Below are positions 54,705 to 62,686 of a stretch of 64,000 nt of DNA, in pieces; within the stretch, counting starts at the first letter, position 1; the number at the start of each line of letters is the position of its first letter. Origin of the DNA: Labilibaculum antarcticum (GTDB taxonomy: Bacteria; Bacteroidota; Bacteroidia; Bacteroidales; Marinifilaceae); contig NZ_AP018042.1 of NCBI RefSeq assembly GCF_002356295.1, positions 5,178,361 to 5,242,360 of the forward strand, written 5' to 3'. Below the pieces are notes generated by a model. That model saw nothing but the letters and a program-made list of their open reading frames with translations. It did not search any database and was not told the DNA's origin. The translations under genes and the position numbers were made by a program.

Positions 54705-55382
54705 TTATCCTACTTTCTGTTTTGTTCCTTTCTTTTTTTCGGTCTTCTGCTCCCTCTCCTTTTCTTTCTCCTGTTTAAAACCGGAAAAATTGATGCTCCG
54801 ATTGGCTGCATCTACCTGAAGAGATGCTGAAAATTTCTTTCCATTTTTCCCGGTCATCCCATCCAGATGAATTTTCTTTCCTGCTGCCAATTGCTGTTTT
54901 TGTTCTTCGGAAAGACTTGCTCCCTTGATCTTTTCCGGTACCCGGATGTGCTTGGAACGAAGAGGAATCAGTTCATTGGTTTTGGCATCCAAAGACAGAT
55001 AGTAAGTGTCCTTTTCGCCCTTTTGGTTGGTCATCTCAATGGTCTTTCCCAAATGTTTGTCTTCCAAAAGAGCCGTTTTTTCTTCCTTGGTAAATTTGTG
55101 GCCCAAATATTCATCGGGAATGTGCAGACGTTGAATGGGATGCACCTTTACGTTCACACTGCCATCTTCTGCCTGCTGCAACCTGATTTTCGCAGGAATC
55201 CGATACTTCTCTTCATTGATATTGGCATTGACCGTATAGAGTTTGGCAGACCGGAAGCCATTTAAGAAATCTTTCAATTCCTGACTTTCCATGCGATCCA
55301 CAAAATCTTTTTTGATCCCGGCTTTCTCCAGCTTTTCAAAAGGGATCTCTTCCTTGGTAATTCTTGTTGTTTGTTCCATCAT
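54705..55382 (-). CDS. DUF3945/DUF4099 protein of the transfer region
   Basis: A 225-residue basic protein. The N-terminal EEIPFEKLEKAGIKKDFV and LKDFLNGFRS correspond to DUF4099, followed by two copies of the DUF3945 motif: YLGHKFTKEEKTALLEDKHLGKTIEM and an incomplete second one near IKGASLSEEQKQQLAAGKKIHLDGM. The C-terminus is lysine-rich. It is commonly found between mob and topoisomerase-like genes of Bacteroidota ICEs, with unknown function; such proteins are usually much longer, so this is a short form. Confidence 0.75.
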   Translation of the reverse strand: MMEQTTRITKEEIPFEKLEKAGIKKDFVDRMESQELKDFLNGFRSAKLYTVNANINEEKYRIPAKIRLQQAEDGSVNVKVHPIQRLHIPDEYLGHKFTKEEKTALLEDKHLGKTIEMTNQKGEKDTYYLSLDAKTNELIPLRSKHIRVPEKIKGASLSEEQKQQLAAGKKIHLDGMTGKNGKKFSASLQVDAANRSINFSGFKQEKEKEREQKTEKKKGTKQKVG

Positions 55383-55424
55383 TTCAAATTTTATTTGTTA
55401 GCATTCTACTTACACAGGCTTCAC

Positions 55425-57356
55425 TTATTGCGTATTTCTTTTACTTTCCAATAAGATTTTCTGTATGTCTTCACAGATTCGGCTGCGATTGTTTTCCAGC
55501 ACAGCTTCCACATTATCAAATTGATAAATATCAGGGATGGACTGATAGTGCTTCTCCTCTGTTTTCACCTGACGGGCATCCACCTGAATCAAACTGTTGA
55601 AATTCTTTTGGCCGACCTCCTCTCCAAAATTATCGGCGATCTGTCCCACCATCACTCCTTGTGGCAGGGTAGCAATTTTCCCTTCCGGAACCAGATAATC
55701 CATCTGGGTGGAAAAGGAAGTGGATTGAGTGTTTCTGTTGATCGTAACGGACTGTCTCTCCTGCAGAATTTTCCCCATTCTGCTTTGAATGAACCTGGCC
55801 GTATCTCCAACTGACTGACCGGCAAACACATTCCCAATGTTGGTCAGGATGGCATTGGCCTGCTCCTTCCCGCAGTCCCGGATCAGCTGATCGATGGTCT
55901 GCATGCCCAGCAAAGTGGAAATCAGGTTGCTTCGGGCCGTTGCGATCAGGGTATCCAAACCCCGAAAATAGATGGTCGGCAGCTCATCAAAGATCAAGGA
56001 GGATTTGCGCTGGCCCTTTCGGTTCATCACCTTCAGCATTCTGGTGATGTAGAGGGAAAGTACGGCTCCGTACATTTCAATGCGAAGCGGATTGTTGGCC
56101 AGGCAAATTACTTTGGGCCGTTGGGGATCATTGATGTCCAAAGAGAAATCATTCCCAGAACAAATCCAGTATATCTCCCGGCTGCTAATCTTGGAAATAG
56201 CAATCTTTAAACTTCCCAACTGTCCTTCCAGCTGTTCACTGGCTCCCCTATGGTGCGCATTGAGAAAAGGGTTGATGATGTTCACCACATCCTTTTCCTG
56301 TGAAAGCACTTCAAACAGATCATCATAGTCCAGCTGCAGGAGTTCTATGGCATGAGGCAGGGTACAATACTGTCCGTTTTGGTAGCGCTTCAAAAACCAG
56401 ATGACCGCGGCAAAAAAGGAGACGGCAGATTCGGAAAAGAACTCCCCTTGTTTTCGAATCCACTCCCGGTTCAGATTGTAGAGAACCGTCCGGGATGATT
56501 CAAAGGCATCAATGGGGCTTTCCATGAGTTCAGGGGCCAAGGGATTGCATCTATAGGATTTTCGGATGTCATCAAAGTTGATGATGTAAAAGGCCGAAAC
56601 GGCCGGCAGTTTCCGGTTCTTTTTGGCCTTCAGAAAATGATTGTAGGCCACTTCCGATAAATCCGGAAATTTAAAATCATACACACACATGCAAAAACCC
56701 TTGTTCAGGTGCTGTTTGATAAAAGGCAGTACCACAGAAAAGGATTTCCCCGATCCAGGTGTTCCGATCACCATGCTTCCCCGAAATGGATTGACCACAT
56801 TGATCCATCCCTGCTTCTCTTCTCCCTGGTATTGAAACAGACTCGCCAGATTGACCGAATATTCATTTTCTTTCAGCTCCTGGTTCTGTGGAAAACTTTC
56901 ATTCTCCTTGTTGAAACGATCTTTCATCAGATTTACATTGATCAGTTTGGAAATGTTGTCAAAGGCAATGTTCAAAAGCACAAAGCCCCAAAAGGAAAAC
57001 AAAAGGTAAAGACCCGCCTGCCATTTGACCAGCAGCAAGCTGCCCCAGTACAAAAGCAAGCCAAACAGAACCTGAAAAATCAGGGTGGAAATCTTCAGTT
57101 CCCTGTCCTTTTTGGCTTTGGTGCCGATGCAGGTAATGATCAAAAACACCAGGCAGACCGTTTTGGAGTAAAGTGGCGAACTTAAAAACTCAAGACTCAT
57201 CAGTTTGGTAAACAGGGCTTCCAATTCTTCCTGATAGATCCCTGCACCTTTAAAAAAAGTCATTTGACTCAGATACAAAGACAGGATCAAAAGGGAGTAG
57301 GAAAAAAACCGAAATCCCTCATGCAGCTTGACCAATTCTCTGGATTCATCACTCAT
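55425..57356 (-). CDS. mobC: Type IV coupling protein (VirD4/TraG family, MobC of Bacteroides elements)
   Basis: A 643-residue inner-membrane ATPase linking relaxosome and secretion channel. The N-terminus has three to four membrane segments (for example FFSYSLLILSLYL, STLIFQVLFGLLLYWGSLLLV), then Walker A MVIGTPGSGKSFSVVLPFI (near 190-208), Walker B SSLIFDELPTIYF, and LISTLLGMQTIDQL. C-terminal all-alpha-domain features include VGQIADNFGEEVGQ. It lies 42 bp before the DUF3945 gene in the same direction. Confidence 0.9.
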   Translation of the reverse strand: MSDESRELVKLHEGFRFFSYSLLILSLYLSQMTFFKGAGIYQEELEALFTKLMSLEFLSSPLYSKTVCLVFLIITCIGTKAKKDRELKISTLIFQVLFGLLLYWGSLLLVKWQAGLYLLFSFWGFVLLNIAFDNISKLINVNLMKDRFNKENESFPQNQELKENEYSVNLASLFQYQGEEKQGWINVVNPFRGSMVIGTPGSGKSFSVVLPFIKQHLNKGFCMCVYDFKFPDLSEVAYNHFLKAKKNRKLPAVSAFYIINFDDIRKSYRCNPLAPELMESPIDAFESSRTVLYNLNREWIRKQGEFFSESAVSFFAAVIWFLKRYQNGQYCTLPHAIELLQLDYDDLFEVLSQEKDVVNIINPFLNAHHRGASEQLEGQLGSLKIAISKISSREIYWICSGNDFSLDINDPQRPKVICLANNPLRIEMYGAVLSLYITRMLKVMNRKGQRKSSLIFDELPTIYFRGLDTLIATARSNLISTLLGMQTIDQLIRDCGKEQANAILTNIGNVFAGQSVGDTARFIQSRMGKILQERQSVTINRNTQSTSFSTQMDYLVPEGKIATLPQGVMVGQIADNFGEEVGQKNFNSLIQVDARQVKTEEKHYQSIPDIYQFDNVEAVLENNRSRICEDIQKILLESKRNTQ

Positions 57357-57376
57357 TGTTTCCTGTTCTTTAGGAC

Positions 57377-58174
57377 TTATAAATTTTCAGCTTTTAGAAT
57401 GTCTCTGTTTTCCAATTCCAGACTGAGCTTTCTCCCGGTGTTCCCCAAGGCTTTTTCCAGCATTTCAATGCGCAGGATCCGCTGATCGGGAACATTCAGC
57501 TTGGGCAAAACAAAAATTTCCCGGACAGAGCTTTGAGCCGGGATGTAAGCCAGCGAGTAGTACTGAAAGCGGGGATGCAGCTGATACTCCTGAGCATTGC
57601 TGGCCCGAAACTGCCTTTTATCAGCAATCCACCATTGAAAACTCTCCACATCATACCCCATATCCGTATGATTTGTAATACTAACTTCAAAAAACAGGAC
57701 ATCATTGCTCAGGTAGATGTTCCTCAAGTGCAGACTGATGCCGTCTTTGGCCATTTTGTGGCTTCTGCCCCTTCGTTTTTGATCTGCCAAAATCCTTCTG
57801 CAGTTCTCATCCAGATCCTCCCTACTCATCAGCTGACCCAAGTACAGATCGGCCTCCCGGGACTCAAATTCCTGAAGCAGATAAGCGTTTTCCGGATCTG
57901 TGCCATAAGTCAGGAGCAGCGTATAGAGCTGTCCGGCAGAAACCAGAGTAATGGAGCTTTCCCCTTCAAATCCGCCCAAAGCTTTGATGCGAACCAGATT
58001 CGGATGTTCCGGTACAATTTCAGCCAGGACAACATCCTGATTGCCCAGCTGCAGATAGGTGATCTTATCCTCTGAAATCAGATGGATGACTTTGTTCTCA
58101 CAAACCTTGATCTGATTTTCTGCAAACAGGATCAAGGGAAACAAAAGAAAAAAGGTAATGCTGTATTTTTTCAT
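57377..58174 (-). CDS. traN: Conjugative transposon protein TraN (DUF4138, VirB9-like)
   Basis: A 265-residue secreted protein with a signal peptide (MKKYSITFFLLFPLILFAEN). Its beta-rich body has KVIHLISEDKITYLQLG and NHTDMGYDVESFQWWIADKRQFRASN, the latter typical of DUF4138/TraN. TraN contributes to the outer-membrane part of the transfer channel. The start overlaps the traM stop by 4 bp (ATGA). Confidence 0.88.
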   Translation of the reverse strand: MKKYSITFFLLFPLILFAENQIKVCENKVIHLISEDKITYLQLGNQDVVLAEIVPEHPNLVRIKALGGFEGESSITLVSAGQLYTLLLTYGTDPENAYLLQEFESREADLYLGQLMSREDLDENCRRILADQKRRGRSHKMAKDGISLHLRNIYLSNDVLFFEVSITNHTDMGYDVESFQWWIADKRQFRASNAQEYQLHPRFQYYSLAYIPAQSSVREIFVLPKLNVPDQRILRIEMLEKALGNTGRKLSLELENRDILKAENL

Positions 58175-59364
58175 GGCTGCTGATTTTTATTGATTAAATA
58201 AACAAGGGTATTTTTCTTGATGCTGACTTTTTTTAGTCTGACTCTTTTCAGGAGGATTTGGGTGGTTTGATCAGCTGCTGAAATACCCATATTGGCCAGC
58301 GGATCACTACTCATTCCCCATAGCGTTGAAGCATTGGTTCTGCTTCCCACCTCCTTGCTCACCCTTCTGGCCGCATTGTCCGGAATATACAGACCCGGCA
58401 GACCATCCAAATCATGAATCTGCAAATCCACGGGCAGAAAATAATCTGCAATGGGAAAACTGGAAACCCGGATGTGCAGGCGCTCATTGTTGATCTTACA
58501 AATCCCGTATAAAAAGGTATTCCCGGATACTTTCTGTCCGTTCAGCCAGGCATCTTCCAGCAGACGCATTTTGATGCGGTTCCCGTCCAGCACCTTGCTG
58601 CTTTCATAAATTTCGGCCCTGATCATGGCATGGGAAGTCCTCTTTCCGTTGAAGTTCAGCTCCTCTTTTTGTTCCAGGTTAAAGCTGCTGAGTCCTTGTT
58701 CTTTGAGCAGGGAAAGCTGCCTCTCCCTTTGCTCCAGATCAAATTTCAGGGAATCATTTTCCTGATTCAGACGGCTGTTCTCCTCAAAGACCTGTTCCAG
58801 TTCCTCCAGCCCTGTTTCCGATTCCAGAAAACTGGTTTTACTGTTTTTCAAATCCTTTTCCCGATCAATTGCAGGACTTTTAGCTTTAGCTGCCTGCTTC
58901 TTTCTGATTTTAGGCTCTTGCATTTGTTTCCCGGAAATCTCCTGTTCCAGTTCCCCTTTCATCAGCTCCTGCTTTTGCCGGATGTGTGCCAGCAAGGGTT
59001 CAGAAATATCTTCTTCGGATCCTTTTTTCAGAAGAACCAAAAGACTGTCCGGTTCTTTCAATGTTTCACTACCGGACAATCTGCTTTCTACAGAATCCAG
59101 CTCTTCCTGGGAGTTTTCATTTCCCATTTGAACAGCCAGATCCTGCTGCTGATAGGCCTCCATTTTATCAAAAATCACGATGTTCCTTTCCGCTTCGGGA
59201 AGAATGTAATTGACTCCTTCTTTTCCATCATTTTGATTTGCCAGGACCTTTTGATTCAGCGCCTTTTCTCCGCCTCCCAGAATGTAAAAAATGAGGATCA
59301 CAAAGGGAAGCAGTAGCAAAGGCAGGATCAGCAAGGCCTTATTTTTTTTCAGATAAGTTCTCAT
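58171..59364 (-). CDS. traM: Conjugative transposon protein TraM (VirB10-like)
   Basis: A 397-residue protein from ATG 59364 (MRTYLKKNKALL), chosen because the 30 residues that the longest frame adds precede the conserved start. A single N-terminal membrane segment (LLILPLLLLPFVILIFYIL) is followed by a charged, coiled-coil-rich periplasmic region and a C-terminal TraM domain (AMIRAEIYESSKVLDGNRIKMRLLEDAW, then GSRTNASTLWGMSSDPL). It spans the periplasm as the channel scaffold. The start overlaps the end of traL by 26 bp. Confidence 0.88.
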   Translation of the reverse strand: MRTYLKKNKALLILPLLLLPFVILIFYILGGGEKALNQKVLANQNDGKEGVNYILPEAERNIVIFDKMEAYQQQDLAVQMGNENSQEELDSVESRLSGSETLKEPDSLLVLLKKGSEEDISEPLLAHIRQKQELMKGELEQEISGKQMQEPKIRKKQAAKAKSPAIDREKDLKNSKTSFLESETGLEELEQVFEENSRLNQENDSLKFDLEQRERQLSLLKEQGLSSFNLEQKEELNFNGKRTSHAMIRAEIYESSKVLDGNRIKMRLLEDAWLNGQKVSGNTFLYGICKINNERLHIRVSSFPIADYFLPVDLQIHDLDGLPGLYIPDNAARRVSKEVGSRTNASTLWGMSSDPLANMGISAADQTTQILLKRVRLKKVSIKKNTLVYLINKNQQP

Positions 59365-59674
59365 GTAAATTTCGTTTAAGTTGATTTTCAAATGAATCCA
59401 CCGGCATCTCAAATGTTGGCTTGCCGGATTCCATCTCTCTTGTTTCATAGGCATTTCCAGAGGGTGATTCCATCCTGGTCCCTAAAAACTGCGCCACCGG
59501 CAAGCAGACAAAAGAGCCGGCAAACAGAAGGGAAAATGCAAACAGAATCAGTGCCCATTTTCCTTTTCTCACATTCGGAGCCAAGGCCTTGTCCTTTTCA
59601 TCGGCTTTGCTCAGCCAGTCATCAAAAAGCATTGTAAGACTTTTGATCTGCCTAGTAGATCTCTTCTTTTCCAT
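59339..59674 (-). CDS. traL: TraL-like small membrane protein (DUF3989 position)
   Basis: A 111-residue protein between traK and traM, the position of TraL in Bacteroides conjugative transposons. It has one membrane segment (WALILFAFSLLFAGSFVCL, about 46-64) and a polar C-terminus. Identity rests more on synteny and architecture than on motifs. Its 3' end overlaps the traM start by 26 bp. Confidence 0.65.
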   Translation of the reverse strand: MEKKRSTRQIKSLTMLFDDWLSKADEKDKALAPNVRKGKWALILFAFSLLFAGSFVCLPVAQFLGTRMESPSGNAYETREMESGKPTFEMPVDSFENQLKRNLHENLSEKK

Positions 59675-59685
59675 AATGATATTTT

Positions 59686-60312
59686 TTAGAATTGTTTTCG
59701 TCTGGTGGTTTCCAAATCCTTATTGTCCTCTATCCTCCAGTTCTCCAGTAAAAAGCCATGGGGATTGTTATCCGTTCTGGAGATGTTCCGCATCGCTCCG
59801 GAAGTGCTTAAATTCCGAATGGTGATGTTGGACTTGCGGACAATCTTCTGTTTTCCAAAAAAATGGAAGCGGTAGGGATAGGCTGAAAAGTCCAGATCAA
59901 TCGAGTCGGTCTGCAGGGTCATGCTGATGTCGGAGGCAATCACCTGATTGTAGACATTGTTCTCCTTGAAGGACTGGTATTGATCCATGGCCGAACGATC
60001 CGATAGATACAGGGCTTCCCTAACATTGTTTTCGATGTACTCCTTGTCGGGTTCCAGGGTAAAGAACAGCTCATGAAAGCGTTTCACATGATCCCTGGCT
60101 TCCGCATTCCGGTTCTCGGTGATGTCTTCCCGAAGGGCTACTAAAAGAGATTTCCCATTGTCCAGCACATAGATTTTTTGCTTGGACCGTTCCACCAGAT
60201 CCAAGGAAATGGAGAACACATAAACGCTTAACCCGATCAGGGAGATACTGGTAAGAAGCAGCACATAAACGGTGAATCGGAATTTTCTTTGAATGTCGAA
60301 TATTTTTCGCAT
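59686..60312 (-). CDS. traK: Conjugative transposon protein TraK (VirB8-like)
   Basis: A 208-residue bitopic protein. It starts MRKIFDIQRKFRF, has one membrane segment (YVLLLTSISLIGLSVYVFSISL), and a periplasmic NTF2-like domain with VKRFHELFFTLEPDKEYIENNVREALYLSD, DISMTLQTDSIDLD and a final HGFLLENWRIEDNKDL, all typical of TraK. It nucleates assembly of the secretion channel. It lies 11 bp upstream of traL. Confidence 0.92.
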   Translation of the reverse strand: MRKIFDIQRKFRFTVYVLLLTSISLIGLSVYVFSISLDLVERSKQKIYVLDNGKSLLVALREDITENRNAEARDHVKRFHELFFTLEPDKEYIENNVREALYLSDRSAMDQYQSFKENNVYNQVIASDISMTLQTDSIDLDFSAYPYRFHFFGKQKIVRKSNITIRNLSTSGAMRNISRTDNNPHGFLLENWRIEDNKDLETTRRKQF

Positions 60313-60327
60313 AATTTCCTCTTGTAT

Positions 60328-61278
60328 TTATTTCAACATGCCTTTGGTAATTGCCATGGTGGCTGCAGTCCGGACCATTCTTCCTCCTCCGGAACCTGTT
60401 CCCGAGGCCTGTACAATCCAGGAGGCAATCCTGGGCACCATACTCAGGCCTATGATTCCGCAAACCGGAACAATCAGGCTGGAGACATAGAACATTTGAG
60501 GCTGATAAATCAGCATGCTGTTGATCTGAATGATCTCCCATTCCAGCATGTAAATCAGCACCTCCTGATCCAATGAGAGAATCAAAAGAGCAATGGGCAG
60601 ATAGAGGTTTACATTGATAAAACGGGCGATCCATTGCAGGTAGTTGTCCTGAAATCCATCAAAAATGGACAGGGCAAAAACCAAGGGGCCAAAGATCACC
60701 AGCAGGACACAAAAGACCGTGCGCAGAAAAGCAATCAAATAAACAATGGCCTCAAACAGGGATTCCAGCACCTGCCGGATGGCATCCATGATGTAAAAGT
60801 TAATCTGGTTTTGAATGGCCCTTCCGGTGATGATGTTGTAGCTGGTCAGCAGTAGGTTAATACCCTTGTCCCAAAGAGCTGCTTCCTTCTCCTCATTTTC
60901 ATAGAAAATGGGTAAATCCGATGCCAGCATGGCATCCTGTTTCTGCTCCAACAAGAGGGCCACCAGCGCCTTTTTGTTGGCGTAGATGCTTTCTGAAAGG
61001 GAAGCCAGTCCTTTGGTCGGCACTAGGAGCAGATTCACAAAAACGCCCCAAAAACTCAGAACCAGAACAAAGGCAAAGGGACGCAATAGAGGCAAAAGTG
61101 AAATGGGATTGTCCGCAATGAGCTCCTCGTAAATCCGTTTGGAGATGTAAAAGAAGGCTGCAATTCCCCCAATGGCTCTGGCCATGTCCACCAAAAGCCG
61201 GGCATGGTCGATTCCGCCGACAATCAAAGTATCTGTAAAGGCAAAAAAATCATCTGTTGTGAGTACTTGTAAGAACAT
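60328..61278 (-). CDS. traJ: Conjugative transposon protein TraJ (VirB6-like)
   Basis: A 316-residue polytopic inner-membrane protein with about six membrane segments. Recognisable parts are IGGIAAFFYISKRIYEELIADNPISLLPLLRPFAFVLVLSFWG (here described in full extent at about 36-78), PIFYENEEKE, and IVYLIAFLRTVFCVLLVIFGPLVFALSIFDGFQDNYLQWIARFINVNLYLPIA. These are hallmark TraJ segments. A glycine-serine-rich tail (GTGSGGGRM) ends the protein. Confidence 0.92.
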   Translation of the reverse strand: MFLQVLTTDDFFAFTDTLIVGGIDHARLLVDMARAIGGIAAFFYISKRIYEELIADNPISLLPLLRPFAFVLVLSFWGVFVNLLLVPTKGLASLSESIYANKKALVALLLEQKQDAMLASDLPIFYENEEKEAALWDKGINLLLTSYNIITGRAIQNQINFYIMDAIRQVLESLFEAIVYLIAFLRTVFCVLLVIFGPLVFALSIFDGFQDNYLQWIARFINVNLYLPIALLILSLDQEVLIYMLEWEIIQINSMLIYQPQMFYVSSLIVPVCGIIGLSMVPRIASWIVQASGTGSGGGRMVRTAATMAITKGMLK

Positions 61279-61288
61279 GACATTCGTT

Positions 61289-62008
61289 TTATTGGGTTAA
61301 AAAGGCATAAGAACTGCTATGCTGCGTCGTAAATAAATTGAAGTATTTTAGTTTGTTGTAGGTATAATCCAGTTCACCACTGAATTTGTGTACAGCCATT
61401 TTCAGATCTGTGAAAGCCTGCAGCTTCTCTCCCTGTTCGGATTCCAAAAAGTTGACCATCAGAAACTGCTCCAGCATTTCATTGGCTTCCTTTTTAAGCA
61501 CTTTCTTGACTTCCCCTCCCTTTTCCAGATGATCCAAACGATCCAGATTCTCATACAAGGCAATGAATGTTTCGGTAAGGCCATAGAGGTCTTCCAACTG
61601 ATCGGAACGGCTGTCGAATAATTTTTGACCGATTTCTTTTTGCCCTGCATTCAGTATTTTAATCCAGTTTGTTTCCTGGTATCTTCCCTTGAACTGGAAA
61701 CGCTCCATGAGTTTTGCTGCCAGACGCATCAATCCCGTTTTTGTCTTTCCTTCCAATTCCTCAGAATCCGTTACCGGCATGGATTTCACTTTCCAGTAGT
61801 AATGCGTGAGCGGTGTTTTGATAAACAAGTGAGGCACGGGAGGCAACCACCCCTTAAAGGCAATAAAAGTGAGTGGGTAATCATTCTTCATCTGTGGGTA
61901 TCTACCCTTCCATTTTTTGATGGCAACGGCTCGTCCGCTTACTATTCCTGCTGATTGAAACAGCAAAAACAGAACAAACAGAATGCCGGCTAATTTTGAT
62001 TTTTTCAT
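61289..62008 (-). CDS. Secreted transfer-region protein, VirB5-like position
   Basis: A 239-residue protein from ATG 62008, where a clear signal peptide begins (MKKSKLAGILFVLFLLFQSAG); the longest frame adds 21 non-signal residues. The body is helical (for example FDSRSDQLEDLYGLTETFIALYENLDRL), as in VirB5-type minor pilins and TraI-adjacent proteins. I do not recognise a named family. It lies between traI and traJ with gaps of about 10 bp, so it is part of the tra operon. Confidence 0.7.
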   Translation of the reverse strand: MKKSKLAGILFVLFLLFQSAGIVSGRAVAIKKWKGRYPQMKNDYPLTFIAFKGWLPPVPHLFIKTPLTHYYWKVKSMPVTDSEELEGKTKTGLMRLAAKLMERFQFKGRYQETNWIKILNAGQKEIGQKLFDSRSDQLEDLYGLTETFIALYENLDRLDHLEKGGEVKKVLKKEANEMLEQFLMVNFLESEQGEKLQAFTDLKMAVHKFSGELDYTYNKLKYFNLFTTQHSSSYAFLTQ

Positions 62009-62018
62009 GGGAATCAAA

Positions 62019-62669
62019 TTATTTGTACAAAGAGTAATACATGGCAAAGCCTTCCAGCGTATTGCTTTCATAACTTTTCAGATAGGAAGCATAAAGCAGC
62101 TTGTTGTAGAGGTAACAAATGGTTCCGTAATGCTGTTTCACATTCAGGTACACCCCATTGATAGTATCGTAGCGCTGCTTGTCATCCATCATCAGAAGAT
62201 TGTCTTTCAGAATGGTAGTTAGGACGGTATTCACCAGTTGACTGCTGTCGTCCAGAATCAAATCAAAGGATTGAACGATGGCCACGGCCTGCTGATTGGT
62301 GAAGTTCTCATCCTTGATGAGCTGTGGCAATTTATGGGTATAAATGTCCGTGATCTTGCCCAGCATATTTTTGGTTTCCTGCACTCTTTTGTAGTCCTTG
62401 ATCAGAGCAGATACTTTCTCCAGGCTTTCCAGCATCTTCTGGTCGATGCCCAGCATTTCTCCGGTCAGGCCTTTGATGTCTCCGTTCAAGGCTTTGATCA
62501 GCACATTGTACCAATTGATTTTGGACAGAATGCTTTTTTCCTTCGTCCAAAGGGCTTCCCTTTGGATTCCTGCTCCCACATCAGTGACGGCGGCCTGTGC
62601 AATAGCTTTTTGCGACCTGATTCCCATGAGTAGTAAAAGCACTCCCAGCACAATTAATTTTGTTTTCAT
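62019..62669 (-). CDS. traI: Conjugative transposon protein TraI (DUF4141, VirB5-like)
   Basis: A 216-residue helical periplasmic protein with a signal peptide (MKTKLIVLGVLLLLMGIRSQKAIAQ). The segments AAVTDVGAGIQREALWTKEKSI, GMLGID-like EMLGIDQKMLESLEKVS and IYTHKLPQLIKDENFTNQQAVAI correspond to DUF4141 proteins. It lies between traG and the secreted protein gene, the usual place for TraI. Confidence 0.75.
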   Translation of the reverse strand: MKTKLIVLGVLLLLMGIRSQKAIAQAAVTDVGAGIQREALWTKEKSILSKINWYNVLIKALNGDIKGLTGEMLGIDQKMLESLEKVSALIKDYKRVQETKNMLGKITDIYTHKLPQLIKDENFTNQQAVAIVQSFDLILDDSSQLVNTVLTTILKDNLLMMDDKQRYDTINGVYLNVKQHYGTICYLYNKLLYASYLKSYESNTLEGFAMYYSLYK

Positions 62670-62686
62670 CTTCTTTTCATTTTTGA

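Noticed and set aside
54424-54819. A 131-codon plus-strand frame across the mob region.
   Set aside because: It overlaps mobA, the oriT candidate and the DUF3945 gene antisense, and has a shadow-type composition.
58630-59316. A 228-codon plus-strand frame rich in Phe and Leu.
   Set aside because: It is the antisense shadow of traM's Lys/Glu-rich coiled-coil region.
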